Under the pieces are notes generated by a model, which searched no databases, had not been told where the DNA came from, and saw only the letters and a list, made by a program, of their open reading frames with translations. Of a stretch of DNA of 59,531 bases, positions 1 through 8,358 are shown one piece after another. Every line of letters begins with the position of its first letter. The first letter of the stretch is position 1. Position numbers and translations under genes: made by a program. Source of the DNA: Fibrobacteria bacterium (GTDB lineage Bacteria; Fibrobacterota; Fibrobacteria; UBA11236); NCBI GenBank assembly GCA_017881725.1, contig JADGQO010000127.1:1-59531 (forward strand), read 5' to 3'.

Positions 1-125
1 GAAGTAGAGGATGTCGATGAACCGCCTGCCGATTCCGCGAGCCGGTCCGCAGCATCGAAACCGATATTGTGCGGGGTCCGGTCGTATTTGGGGCCCGGAT
101 TTCCCAGGCCCAGCAGGATGTGCAC
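1..125 (-). CDS. pth: Peptidyl-tRNA hydrolase, N-terminal part (cut by window edge)
   Basis: Read on the minus strand from a GTG at 125, the translation begins [20 protein letters not shown], which is the standard N-terminus of bacterial Pth, including the GLGNPG motif and the HN of the catalytic region. Pth cleaves the ester bond of peptidyl-tRNAs released from stalled ribosomes. Only about 41 codons are present; the rest lies beyond position 1. The GTG start lies 3 bases after the rplY stop codon, so the two genes are almost certainly cotranscribed and translationally coupled. The rplY-pth order is common in bacteria, which supports both calls. Confidence 0.9.
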   Translation of the reverse strand, partial: MHILLGLGNPGPKYDRTPHNIGFDAADRLAESAGGSSTSST

Positions 126-128
126 GGA

Positions 129-809
129 TTACTTCTTGTCTTTGCCGCCCTTGTCCTTGTCTTTGCCGCCCTTGTCTTTGGCGGCATCGCCGGCCTTGGC
201 GGCCTCGGCTCCGGCAGCGGGAGCCGCTGCGGCTGCGACGGGCTTGACTTCTTCGACTTCGGCCTTACCCGTCGTCACGCCGAACAGAGCGGTCTTGCCG
301 GGAGTCACGAACGTGCCCTTCGCGAACTGCAAATCCTTCACGTAGAAAATGGTTCCCTGGGCCAATTCGGAAACGTCCATATCAAACTTGTCCGGGATAT
401 CCTGGACCTTGGCGCGCAGCTTCACGTATTTTTTCATGACCGAGAACACGCCGCCTTGCGTCTTCACGCCGACGGGAATGCCGAAGGTGGTCACGGGAAC
501 GTTCACGATGACGGGACGCTCGTTGTTCACGCGCAGGAAGTCGATGTGGATGAGGAGGTCCTTGCGGATGGGATCACGTTCGACGGCTTTGAGCATCACC
601 TGTTGGGACGAACCGTCGACGGTCAAGTCGATCACGTGATTGCGCTGGGTCAAGTGCGGACGCATGTCCACGGTGGTGATTTCCACCAGTTCCGGTTCCT
701 TGTCCAGACCGTAAATGACGGCGGGGACACGGCCTTCGCGGCGCATTTGCAGCAAGGAACCCTTGGATGATTTTAATCTTTTTTTGGCTTGCAGTACGAG
801 GTTCGACAT
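129..809 (-). CDS. rplY: Ribosomal protein L25/Ctc family (long, TL5-like form)
   Basis: L25 binds 5S rRNA in the large ribosomal subunit. The protein starts MSNLVLQAKKR and runs 226 residues. It has the RxGxVPAVIYG motif near residue 30, a 5S-binding N-domain to about residue 95, and a C-terminal beta domain, as in the long TL5/Ctc form rather than the short E. coli form. I chose the ATG at 809 because AAGGAAA lies just upstream and homologues begin there; a longer reading to 848 has no support. The last 45 residues are an Ala-rich stretch followed by a repeated Lys/Asp/Gly tail, probably disordered and RNA-contacting. The next gene, pth, follows after 3 bases. Confidence 0.93.
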   Translation of the reverse strand: MSNLVLQAKKRLKSSKGSLLQMRREGRVPAVIYGLDKEPELVEITTVDMRPHLTQRNHVIDLTVDGSSQQVMLKAVERDPIRKDLLIHIDFLRVNNERPVIVNVPVTTFGIPVGVKTQGGVFSVMKKYVKLRAKVQDIPDKFDMDVSELAQGTIFYVKDLQFAKGTFVTPGKTALFGVTTGKAEVEEVKPVAAAAAPAAGAEAAKAGDAAKDKGGKDKDKGGKDKK

Positions 810-973
810 GACATTTCCTTTTTCAGTACACATGCTCGGCCACGGCACGCCTTCCTGATTTTTTTGTTTTGGTATCTGAGGCCGATCGGATCACCAGTTT
901 TCCTGGTGGTCAGACGCGGATCCGCGCGAGCCATCCGTTTTTACGGAGCGCGGCGTCGTCCATTCTTCCTCGT

Positions 974-995
974 GGAGAATCGCTTGCGATTCTCC
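974..995. other. Perfect 9-bp hairpin between tRNA-Gln and rplY
   Basis: GGAGAATCG and CGATTCTCC form a perfect 9-bp stem around a 4-base loop. It lies in the 216-bp spacer between rplY and the tRNA gene. No T-run follows on either strand, so it is not a standard intrinsic terminator. It could be an RNA processing or attenuation element in a tRNA-rplY-pth transcript; that role is a guess. Confidence 0.5.
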
Positions 996-1025
996 TGAAC
1001 AAAAACGGCAAAGCCGATTTTGTCC

Positions 1026-1100
1026 TGGTTGGGGCGGCAGGATTCGAACCTGCGAATAACGGTTCCAAAGACCGTTGTCTTACCACTTGACGACGCCCCA
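1026..1100 (-). tRNA. tRNA-Gln (anticodon TTG), CCA encoded
   Basis: On the minus strand the sequence opens TGGGGCG and closes CGCCCCA, giving a perfect 7-bp acceptor stem. It then has discriminator A and an encoded CCA (1028-1026). The T-loop GGTTCGAATCC is canonical. The anticodon loop CTTTGGA gives anticodon TTG, which reads CAA (and CAG by wobble). The gene is upstream of rplY on the same strand. Confidence 0.95.
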
Positions 1101-1236
1101 CCGGGAATGGGGGCATAAAGTAAGAAGAAAACGGGGGGAGTGCAACCGCCGGAAGGCAAATCCTTGCGGAATTGGGGGAAAATCGGTGGTTTTGCGTCTC
1201 TTCAATCCGAAGGAAGGCGGAGTCGAGAGGATGGGG

Positions 1237-2100
1237 TTAATTCACGAATTCGGCGACGGTGGAAAACCGGCATTGATCCCGAATGGCACTTTCGCATTTT
1301 TCCGCGTTCGCACGGGCGGTGAATAGCCCGAAAACGCTGGCGCCGCTGCCGGACAAAAGGACTTTGGTCGGTCCAAATTCCCGCATGCTATCGCTTAACG
1401 CTTGGATTTCCGGGAAGTGGCGGCGAATCGGGGCATCGAAGTCGTTGCGCAAAACCTGATAAAAATTCGGGTCTTCAAAATAGGTGAAGTACAAGGCCTT
1501 GAATCGTTTCCACTCCTGCTTACGCTGGGCGTCCAACTGACCATAAGCCCAGCCGGTGGCGACTTCGCAGCGTGGCGTTCCGATGACGACATGGAAAGGG
1601 AAGGGATCCGGCGCCGGGCTCAGGATTTCTCCGCGTCCTTCCGCGAATGCGCCTCCGCCTCGCAGGAAGAACGGCACGTCCGATCCTAATTGCGCCGCCA
1701 AAGCATTCAATTCGGTTTCAGATAAATTAAGATCCCAAATCCGGTTGGCTAAGGACAGCGCACCGGCGGCATCGGAGGACCCGCCGCCGAGGCCCGCGCC
1801 CGATGGCAGTTTTTTCTCCAGGTGGAAGCGGATGCCCGAATCGGCTTTGAGCCGGTTGGAATACTTTTCCTTGAGCAATGCCGCCGCTTTGTAGACCAGG
1901 TTTTGCTCCGGCAGGGCCGTGATTCCAGTGGGACAGACCAACTCAATCCGATCCCATGGTTCGGCCGACAAGGTATCGTGGCACGAGACGGCTTGAAATA
2001 AAGTGCCGAGATTGTGGAAACCATCGGTCCGCTTATCCTGCACTTCCAAAAAGAGATTGATTTTCCCGTAACAAGGTACGGACGAACAAGGTGCGGACAT
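1237..2100 (-). CDS. ispE: 4-diphosphocytidyl-2-C-methyl-D-erythritol kinase
   Basis: IspE is the ATP-dependent GHMP kinase of the MEP isoprenoid pathway; it phosphorylates the 2-hydroxyl of CDP-methylerythritol in the cytoplasm. The 287-residue protein has the substrate Lys in the YGKINLFL motif (K13), the GHMP ATP loop LPSGAGLGGGSSDAAGA at about 98-114, the GSDVPFF catalytic Asp region at about 139-145, and the C-terminal LLSGSGASVFG motif. Length is typical for the family. The ATG at 2100 places the conserved N-terminal strand correctly. It diverges from argF across about 210 bp. No other MEP gene is in the window. Confidence 0.96.
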   Translation of the reverse strand: MSAPCSSVPCYGKINLFLEVQDKRTDGFHNLGTLFQAVSCHDTLSAEPWDRIELVCPTGITALPEQNLVYKAAALLKEKYSNRLKADSGIRFHLEKKLPSGAGLGGGSSDAAGALSLANRIWDLNLSETELNALAAQLGSDVPFFLRGGGAFAEGRGEILSPAPDPFPFHVVIGTPRCEVATGWAYGQLDAQRKQEWKRFKALYFTYFEDPNFYQVLRNDFDAPIRRHFPEIQALSDSMREFGPTKVLLSGSGASVFGLFTARANAEKCESAIRDQCRFSTVAEFVN

Positions 2101-2271
2101 GGGTTCTTAAAATTAGCATTTACCACCGGGAATCGAAGGTGGGCCGGGCACTGGGAAAGTATTCGCGCCGGCTCCGGCCGACTCACAGTGAGATGGCGGC
2201 CAAAGTCTGCATAAAGCCATGGCGGCTGATAATTTATAAGATTATGATAGGGCTGACGAACCAAGTTGTCC

Positions 2272-2277
2272 TATAAT
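2272..2277 (+). promoter_or_regulatory. Likely -10 box of the argF promoter
   Basis: A perfect TATAAT lies 35 bases before the argF start, in an AT-rich stretch (2230-2290) that contrasts with the GC-rich surroundings. I see no good -35 hexamer at 16-18 bp, so the start of transcription is only an inference. Confidence 0.45.
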
Positions 2278-2311
2278 AACCGAATAAAAATCACCTGGGA
2301 ACGATGTCTTC

Positions 2312-3244
2312 ATGTCACAGCATTTGATCACCCTTCTCGATCATAGCCGGGACGAAATCGAGGGATACCTCGATCTCTCGCATGCGATCAAAAAGGAATA
2401 CAAAACCCAAGGCGCCAACGACGCCCTGAAGGGCCGCACGGCGGCGATGATTTTCGAGAAACCCAGTTTGCGCACGCGCGTCACTTTTGAAGCCGGCATG
2501 GTGCAACTGGGAGGGGCGGCCATCAATCTGGATCCGGGACAGATTTCCCTTGGGAAGCGCGAGTCCGTGCGTGATGCGGCCTATAGCCTGTCCCGTTGGG
2601 TCGATGCCATCGTGGCCCGCACTTTCAGCCATACCTTGGTCACGGAACTGGCGCGTCATGCGAGCGTGCCGGTCATCAACGCTTTGACCGATTTGCACCA
2701 TCCCTGCCAGGCACTGGCGCTGGGGCAGACCTTGCAAGAACATCGCGGCAAGCTTGCGGGGCTTCGCCTCGCCTTCGTCGGGGACGGGAATAACGTGGCC
2801 AATTCCATCGCGGAACTGGCCGGCCATACGGGCATGCATTTCGTATTGGCCTGTCCCAAGGGGTATGAGCAATCGGCGGAAGTGGTGAAAGGGTTGCAAG
2901 CGCTGTTCACTAAAAACGGTGGAAGCTACACGGTGACCAACGACGCGGGAGCGGGCGTCCGGGGCGCCGACATGATTTACACGGACGTCTGGGTCAGCAT
3001 GGGGGAAGAAGCGCAAGCGGAAGAAAAATCCCGGCACTTCAAGCCTTTCCAGGTCAACGCGGAACTGCTCGCGAAGGCGCCGGCCGAGTGTCTGGTCTCA
3101 CATTGCCTGCCCGCGCATGTGGGCGAGGAAATCACCCAGGACGTGATGGATTCGGCGCGTTGCGTCTGTTTCGACGAGGCGGAAAACCGGCTGCATGCGC
3201 AGAAGGCCGTGTTGTTGAAGCTGGTCAAACCCGGCCGGAGGTAA
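2312..3244 (+). CDS. argF: Ornithine carbamoyltransferase
   Basis: Transfers the carbamoyl group from carbamoyl phosphate to ornithine, making citrulline in arginine synthesis. The 310-residue protein has the carbamoyl-phosphate loop as SLRTR (residues 52-56), the HPCQ motif near residue 131, the ornithine-binding SMGEE segment, and HCLPAH near residue 264. Together these separate it from aspartate carbamoyltransferase. SLRTR instead of the more usual STRTR is a known variant. The ATG at 2312 sits just after the AT-rich promoter region. No other arg gene is adjacent, so arginine synthesis appears to be dispersed. Confidence 0.95.
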   Translation: MSQHLITLLDHSRDEIEGYLDLSHAIKKEYKTQGANDALKGRTAAMIFEKPSLRTRVTFEAGMVQLGGAAINLDPGQISLGKRESVRDAAYSLSRWVDAIVARTFSHTLVTELARHASVPVINALTDLHHPCQALALGQTLQEHRGKLAGLRLAFVGDGNNVANSIAELAGHTGMHFVLACPKGYEQSAEVVKGLQALFTKNGGSYTVTNDAGAGVRGADMIYTDVWVSMGEEAQAEEKSRHFKPFQVNAELLAKAPAECLVSHCLPAHVGEEITQDVMDSARCVCFDEAENRLHAQKAVLLKLVKPGRR

Positions 3245-3290
3245 GGCTCCGGGGGGCGGCTTGTGAATCGGGAACGGCGCGGCGGCTTGG

Positions 3291-3306
3291 GTAACGCGAA
3301 GGTTAC
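3291..3306. repeat. GTAAC-N6-GTTAC palindrome, copy 1 (argF/KaiC-like gene gap)
   Basis: Exact GTAAC, six bases GCGAAG, exact GTTAC, in the 114-bp gap after argF. A further half-site GTTAC lies 14 bp downstream. Confidence 0.75.
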
Positions 3307-3358
3307 GGTGAACAGGCGGGTTACCGCCGGGGATTAATCGGGAGGGACACGGAGAATT

Positions 3359-4141
3359 ATGCTGGAAAGAGCACCTTTCGGAATAGACGCGCTGGACCGC
3401 ATGATCGACGGGGGCGTCGTCAGGGGCAGCGCGACGGTCGTCGAGGGCGCGCCGGGCACGGGCAAGACGACCTTGGGCATGCAATTCATCGTGAATGGCA
3501 TCGAGAAATTCCAGGAGCCGGGATTGATCCTCACCTTCGAGGAATTCCCCAGCCAGTACTACCACGACGCGTTGAATTTCGGCTGGGACCTTAAAAAATA
3601 CGAGGATCAGGGCCTGCTCAAAATCATTTTCTCCGATCCCGCCACGGTGGCCGACGAGGTCGAGGAACTCGGTGGAGCCCTGGAAACCTTGATCGACGAA
3701 ATGGGCGTCAAGCGCTGCCTGGTGGATTCGCTCACCCATTTCGAATACGCCGCCGAGGAAACGGACGAACTGCGCGACATGGAGAACTCCTTCATCAGCA
3801 GTCTCAAGCGCGAGGGGATCACCTCATTGCTTCTCCGGGAAAACAGCAACTTGCTCGGCGACACCAATAGCCTGTCGCAAGCGCCTTTCATCGCGGATAA
3901 TTATTTCATCCTGCGCTACGTGGAAATCGATTCCGCCATCTCCAAGGCCATTCTGGTCCTGAAAATGCGCGGCAGCCAGCACGCTAAGGACATCCGTCAG
4001 TTCCATATCGGCCGCACCGGAATTGAAATCATGGAGAAGTTCCTGGGTCGGCAGGGCGTGATGAGCGGTTCGCCGGTCATGACGGACGCGGACACGTTCG
4101 TCGAAGCCTTTTCGTCCCTCGGCAAAAAGAAGGGGAAATAA
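3359..4141 (+). CDS. KaiC-like single-domain RecA-fold ATPase
   Basis: The 260-residue protein has one KaiC/RadA-type domain: Walker A GAPGTGKTT at 30-38, the adjacent catalytic Glu pair typical of KaiC (EE at 61-62), a Walker B strand ending RCLVDSLTHF near 160, and a FIADNYFILRYVEI segment typical of KaiC-like proteins. True KaiC has two such domains, so this is not a clock KaiC. Proteins of this type often act in signalling next to histidine kinases or response regulators. It has a GGAG ribosome site and is followed after 5 bp by two membrane-protein genes and a response regulator, all on the same strand. The target of the ATPase is unknown. Confidence 0.85.
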   Translation: MLERAPFGIDALDRMIDGGVVRGSATVVEGAPGTGKTTLGMQFIVNGIEKFQEPGLILTFEEFPSQYYHDALNFGWDLKKYEDQGLLKIIFSDPATVADEVEELGGALETLIDEMGVKRCLVDSLTHFEYAAEETDELRDMENSFISSLKREGITSLLLRENSNLLGDTNSLSQAPFIADNYFILRYVEIDSAISKAILVLKMRGSQHAKDIRQFHIGRTGIEIMEKFLGRQGVMSGSPVMTDADTFVEAFSSLGKKKGK

Positions 4142-4146
4142 CCTTC

Positions 4147-4434
4147 ATGGCCACGCTGCAATCGATAGGCGCCCTGCTCACCTCTCTGTTGTTCGGCATG
4201 GTCGGTTTTTATTTAACCTTAATCGCTAAATTCTACCGGCAAAAGTTCAGCAAAGGGCCGCCCCATCGCTATTTGCAAATCAGCCTGGCGGTGCTCATCG
4301 CGGGCTTGTTGCTGCGCGTGCCGTTTTTCCAATTCGTTCCCGCCCTCGTGGCTTATGGACTCATCAGTTTGGGGGGAATCTTCTTCACCGCCCTGGGGTA
4401 CAGCCTATACCGCAGCATGATGAGCGTGGAGTAG
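4147..4434 (+). CDS. Small membrane protein of the KaiC-like operon (first)
   Basis: A 95-residue protein I do not recognise. It has three likely membrane segments: about residues 7-27, 46-62 and 66-86. A basic loop (FYRQKFSKGPPHRY) lies between the first two and is probably cytoplasmic. There is no signal peptide or catalytic motif. Its position between the KaiC-like ATPase (5 bp before) and a second small membrane protein (3 bp after) suggests a membrane anchor or sensor subunit for the ATPase; this is inference from context only. Confidence 0.75.
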   Translation: MATLQSIGALLTSLLFGMVGFYLTLIAKFYRQKFSKGPPHRYLQISLAVLIAGLLLRVPFFQFVPALVAYGLISLGGIFFTALGYSLYRSMMSVE

Positions 4435-4437
4435 GCC

Positions 4438-4737
4438 ATGGTTCCCGTACCCGCAATTACTACGGTCATCCTCCACATCACCTTTATCGTTACCTTCCTG
4501 GTCGTCGCCTCCCTGAGCAGGATATTCGGAGCGGCCCGCAAGAAGCGTCCTTTGTATAAGCTTTACTATGTTGCCAGCTTGATGATGGCGTTGTCCATGG
4601 TAATGTCCCTTTTGGGCATGGACCTTGAATCCATGGCCTATGCGGCGTTGGCTTTGGACGTCATCGGGTTGGTTCTGGGATGTGCGGTAACCTATTTCTA
4701 TTGGGACTGGCTGCCGGGCGAATTGGCGAGAGGTTAA
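4438..4737 (+). CDS. Small membrane protein of the KaiC-like operon (second)
   Basis: A 99-residue protein with three predicted membrane helices (about residues 5-26, 40-62 and 66-88) and a basic loop RIFGAARKKRPLYK after the first. It is about the size and topology of the preceding gene product, and the two could form a heteromeric membrane complex. The stop codon lies 2 bases before the start of the response regulator, so the four genes form a tight operon. No family is recognised. Confidence 0.75.
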   Translation: MVPVPAITTVILHITFIVTFLVVASLSRIFGAARKKRPLYKLYYVASLMMALSMVMSLLGMDLESMAYAALALDVIGLVLGCAVTYFYWDWLPGELARG

Positions 4738-4739
4738 CC

Positions 4740-5120
4740 ATGGCGAAAATACTCGTAGTGGACGATGAAAAGGACATTGCGGAGCTGGTTCGGCTGGTGC
4801 TGGAATTGGGCCAGCATAAGGTCACGGTCGTCACCGAACCCGAGAGCGCGGTCGCCACGGCGTTGGAACTCGTTCCGGATTTAATCCTCCTCGACGTCGT
4901 CATGCCCCATGTGGACGGGTTTGATATTTTCCGGGAAATTCGCGAGCAGCCGGCCTTGGCTAAAATACCGATCGCTTTCCTGACCAGCAATAACAAGTCG
5001 GTGGATTTGATGGTGGGCCTGCACGTCATGAAGGCCGAGGATTACATCACAAAGCCTTTCGGCAAACAGGAGTTGCTGGATCGGGTCAACGCGTTGTTGA
5101 AAAAAAGAGGCTTGGCCTAG
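4740..5120 (+). CDS. Single-domain response regulator (CheY-like receiver)
   Basis: The 126-residue protein is a lone receiver domain: acidic pair D8/D9, phospho-acceptor D52 in LILLDVVMP, T82 in the FLTSN segment, and K105 in ITKPFGK. There is no output domain, so it must act by protein-protein contact. I chose the ATG at 4740, which gives MAKILVVDDE; a longer frame from 4680 would run into the preceding gene. No histidine kinase is encoded nearby, so the phosphate donor and the link to the upstream KaiC-like ATPase are open. Confidence 0.92.
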   Translation: MAKILVVDDEKDIAELVRLVLELGQHKVTVVTEPESAVATALELVPDLILLDVVMPHVDGFDIFREIREQPALAKIPIAFLTSNNKSVDLMVGLHVMKAEDYITKPFGKQELLDRVNALLKKRGLA

Positions 5121-5183
5121 GTTACGATAGTCTAACCCGGATCAGGGCAACATCCAAGTTACCCCAAGGCCGCGCATCCGTCG

Positions 5184-5897
5184 CTACCATTCTTCCGCGC
5201 GCGGAGCGTTGTTTGCCTTGGCTGCGGCCATGGCTTCTTCCAGCTCTTTAGCAGCCGCGATATACTCGGCGTTTTTGGGAGACTTCGTCTTGAAGTGGGC
5301 CAGGATGATGTCGAGCTTGTCCTCGGTGAAAGTCAACTTCATCTGCTTGGTGACCTTGCCCTTGTAGCCCCATTGTTTCATCAACTCCTCGCTCAATTCG
5401 AACGAGTCTTCCGGCGTATAAAAATTCATGTCGTCGGATTGGAAGGAGTGGCATTCCTCCATGTCCATGCATTCCGGAGCGGGCGCGCCGCTTTCCTTTT
5501 GTTCCATCCATTTATGGACGTGGCGCTTGCGGACTTCGAGAATTTTGTCGAGTCGCATGTATCCGACAATCAGGAATTTTCCCTTGAAGGTTTCGGAGAG
5601 GCCCTGGTAACGCGTGCCGAACAGGAAATACCGTCGGCGGTTTTTCATGGTGGCGAGGCGCGTTTTGGCGTTGGCGCATTGCAGGTATCCATAGGTTCCG
5701 GTTTCGTAATTCGGCTCCAATACCGCCAAGCCATGTTCATCAATGGGCTCGCGCACCGGCAGGCCGTGCTGACGCGCCGAATCCAAGTGAACTAGGACGC
5801 CTTCGCCCTTGCCCCGATAATCTTGCCAATTGCCGTTGCTCAACATAGGATTCAGGCCTTTCGGTTGAACGGAAAATTCAAAAAGGGAAATAACCAC
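5184..5897 (-). CDS. Conserved-looking cytoplasmic protein of unknown function
   Basis: I do not recognise this 237-residue protein. It has no signal peptide or membrane segment. The centre reads as a beta-rich core (RRYFLFGTRYQGL, GKFLIVGYMRLDKI) followed by a helix with RKRHVHKWMEQ, then an acidic C-terminal half with MKLTFTEDKLDIILAHF. The core loosely recalls PUA/ASCH-like folds, but I cannot assign it. The first start is a GTG at 5897; an ATG at 5846 with AAAGG upstream would give a protein 17 residues shorter and is about as likely. It faces the response-regulator operon tail to tail. Confidence 0.7.
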   Translation of the reverse strand: MVISLFEFSVQPKGLNPMLSNGNWQDYRGKGEGVLVHLDSARQHGLPVREPIDEHGLAVLEPNYETGTYGYLQCANAKTRLATMKNRRRYFLFGTRYQGLSETFKGKFLIVGYMRLDKILEVRKRHVHKWMEQKESGAPAPECMDMEECHSFQSDDMNFYTPEDSFELSEELMKQWGYKGKVTKQMKLTFTEDKLDIILAHFKTKSPKNAEYIAAAKELEEAMAAAKANNAPRAEEW

Positions 5898-6000
5898 GGC
5901 GCATGATCCCCGGACTCGAGGTCACCCCTTACGCCAATTGCCAAGCGGTCAATATAGGGATTTAACCCCCTACAGTCAATGAAAGAATGGCGAAAACAGG

Positions 6001-6879
6001 CTAAATTCCAACTTTTTCGGAGAGTACGGCATGGCCTAAAAAGGTCTCGGCCAAATGATCGAACCCTTCGGTTTGGTCCGTGGTCAAGAATCGTTGGCTG
6101 CCGGTGCGGGATAGGGCTTGTTCGATTTCAGGATGCCGAAGCAGGTAATTTTCCAGGCTGGGGGCGACGATTTCACCTTGGGTCAAAACCTTGATTTCCG
6201 GAGGTAAAATCCGGCGGATACTCGTTTGGATTAACGGGTAATGGGTACATGCCAGCAAAAGGGCGTCGATGCCACAAGCCGATTGGGACACGCCTGTGGG
6301 CGGGATGCGCGGAAGGGCTTGCGCGGAGGTTGATTGCGAGGCTGCGGTTTGCAGGGTCTCGCGCCAGTATTTCTCAATGAAATAATCCAAGGCCGAGCCG
6401 TTCAACTCGCCGTTTTCCACAAGCGGAACCAGCATCGGACAGGCCTGTTGGATCACTGTAAGCTGGGGAGCGGCCTTTTCCAACTCCATCGGATAGCTCA
6501 TCGACTTGACGGTTCCCTCCGTAGCCCACAAGGCAACCGTGCGGGTATCGGACAAGGAGGCAAGCGCTTCCGCCGAGGGTCGGATGATGCCTAGAACCCG
6601 GCGGTCGGGATGCTCCAAAGGCAGGACTTTTTGCTGCAAGGTGCGCAGGGCCTTGGCCGATGCCGTGTTGCACGCGATGATAACCAGTTTACAACGCCGT
6701 TCGAACAGCATATCCACGCATTCGCGGCTGAACCGGAAAATCGCGTCGAATGATCGGTTCCCGTAAGGCGTGCGGGCGTTGTCCCCGAGATAGATATAAT
6801 CGTATTGTGGTAGTCGGGCCCGGATGCTCCGGAACACGGTGAGGCCGCCGAAGCCGGAGTCGAAAATTCCGATGTGCAT
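6001..6879 (-). CDS. murI: Glutamate racemase
   Basis: Interconverts L- and D-glutamate without a cofactor, supplying D-Glu for peptidoglycan. The 292-residue protein carries both catalytic cysteine contexts: ACNTAS (C70) and LACTHYPL (about C212). The N-terminal FDSGFGGLTV and GDNARTPYG motifs are also present. An insertion of about 25 residues (SQSTSAQALPRIPPTG region) precedes the second cysteine and probably forms a surface loop. The start at 6879 is set by the conserved MHIGIFDSG opening. It diverges from the SEC-C gene, leaving about 70 bp for both promoters. Confidence 0.95.
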   Translation of the reverse strand: MHIGIFDSGFGGLTVFRSIRARLPQYDYIYLGDNARTPYGNRSFDAIFRFSRECVDMLFERRCKLVIIACNTASAKALRTLQQKVLPLEHPDRRVLGIIRPSAEALASLSDTRTVALWATEGTVKSMSYPMELEKAAPQLTVIQQACPMLVPLVENGELNGSALDYFIEKYWRETLQTAASQSTSAQALPRIPPTGVSQSACGIDALLLACTHYPLIQTSIRRILPPEIKVLTQGEIVAPSLENYLLRHPEIEQALSRTGSQRFLTTDQTEGFDHLAETFLGHAVLSEKVGI

Positions 6880-6951
6880 GCCGGTTGTTCCGATTATTTA
6901 GATTTCCGTGGGAGGTTCCGAGAAACGCCGGTTGGCGGCTTCGCGGCGATA

Positions 6952-8358
6952 ATGGACGCTAGCAAATTAAGAAATTCCTGCATCTGTGGAAATACGGCGC
7001 CCTACCTGGAGTGTTGCGGGCGATTTGCCGATCCACGGACTCAATGGGTCAAGGGAAAAGAGCCGGAGGACTCGACGGCCTCCGCGTCCGCTTCGACGAC
7101 CGCGACATCGGAGTCCTCCACCGGATTATCTTTCGCGGGACATAAAAACCAACCAGCCCATGCGGAGTCCGAAGTCGCGACCTGGCATGATTTTCGTCAC
7201 GGTTTGCATGAATTATCGATGTCGCTGTTTCCCCTGCGGGCCATCTACCAAGGGTATTGGGATAAGTTATCCAAGGAGGATTATCCCCATGAAGGGCTCA
7301 TGGAAGACGCCGAGTACGGCCGGGCGGTAGTCGAAAACTTTTTCTGGGATTATTTCGTGCAGTATTCCGATGCGCGTCCCATCCTCCGCACCGCGCGCGA
7401 ATTGGAGGGCAAGGACTTGCGCCTCGCCCATGATTTGATGCGCTGGTCGTACTCTCCGTTGTGGTTTTACCGCGTACAGGAGCGTCATGCGCGCACGGCC
7501 AAGTTGCTGAACCTGGGCAACCAAAAAATCCATACCGTGCACCATGCGGGACGGATGCCGGAACCCGGTGCCGGCGTCCTCTTGCGCATCCTGCCGTTCC
7601 GGGGCCTGGAGTATTGCGGTCACACCGCTTTGGTCTTTGAGTCCGGGCCGTCCGCGGCGCGCCTGGAATCCCTGTTCCGCGAAGGTTGCCGGGAGTTGGG
7701 CGTCAAATCCACGGTTACCATTCGTCCCGACGTGCATTGCGAGGAGTGGCGTCGTCACGGCGCGGTGTTCCTTTCCCTGTGGCGGGCGGAGGTTTACGAT
7801 TCCCAAGTGGGCCGCCCCCGGCGCGGTTCCTTGCCTTCCGCGCCCTACGAACTCGTGGTGCCGGACTTGCAAGTGCTCGGAGTGGCATTGGCGGGTAGGG
7901 CCGATGTGGAGCCTGCGGGGGCGGGGGTGTGGAATCTGCGCCATCGCGGACTGAAATTGGCGCGCTTGGAAGCCAAGGGGAGTAGCCTGCAGGTTACCCT
8001 GTCGGATTCCGCGTTCCAGGGAACGGTGCGGGCGTGGTTGACGGAACGGCTGGGAGGCATCGCTTGGCGACCGGAGGGTTCTTCCGAAGCGCGGTCCGCG
8101 CGCGATGTGGGCTCCGGAAAGGCTTCGGGGATTCCCGCGCAGGCACGGAAAAAAACTTTAGGTAAAGAATCCATGGCGGACCTTTCGAACGCCGACCAGG
8201 ATGCCTGGGTGCATGCTCCTGCGGACGCCCTGAACGGCCAAACGCCCATCCAAGCCAGCCTCCATGATTGGGGGCGTCGGCGCTTGACCTTGCTGTTGCG
8301 GGAGATGCAACAGTCGGGTAAGGATATCTCGGGTTTGCAACGGCAATTGGGGCTATGA
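6952..8358 (+). CDS. SEC-C zinc-motif protein of unknown function
   Basis: Residues 10-24 read CICGNTAPYLECCGR, the CxC...CC zinc-binding SEC-C motif seen in SecA and YchJ-type proteins. The rest of the 468 residues is not recognised: a helical region with HDFRHGLHELSMSLFP and a later aromatic-rich core. The C-terminal segment (DAWVHAPADALNGQTPIQAS, about 418-437) resembles the 'W..AP...L.G.TPxEA' helix pair found at the ends of some SEC-C and antitoxin proteins. I prefer the ATG at 6952; a GTG at 6874 would overlap the murI start. The stop overlaps the next gene as ATGA, so the next two genes are likely cotranscribed. Confidence 0.75.
   Translation: MDASKLRNSCICGNTAPYLECCGRFADPRTQWVKGKEPEDSTASASASTTATSESSTGLSFAGHKNQPAHAESEVATWHDFRHGLHELSMSLFPLRAIYQGYWDKLSKEDYPHEGLMEDAEYGRAVVENFFWDYFVQYSDARPILRTARELEGKDLRLAHDLMRWSYSPLWFYRVQERHARTAKLLNLGNQKIHTVHHAGRMPEPGAGVLLRILPFRGLEYCGHTALVFESGPSAARLESLFREGCRELGVKSTVTIRPDVHCEEWRRHGAVFLSLWRAEVYDSQVGRPRRGSLPSAPYELVVPDLQVLGVALAGRADVEPAGAGVWNLRHRGLKLARLEAKGSSLQVTLSDSAFQGTVRAWLTERLGGIAWRPEGSSEARSARDVGSGKASGIPAQARKKTLGKESMADLSNADQDAWVHAPADALNGQTPIQASLHDWGRRRLTLLLREMQQSGKDISGLQRQLGL

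Noticed and set aside
69..770. Long plus-strand open frame opposite rplY
   Set aside because: It is antisense to a well-recognised ribosomal protein gene, has no similarity I can see, and contains a repetitive translation caused by the rplY tail.
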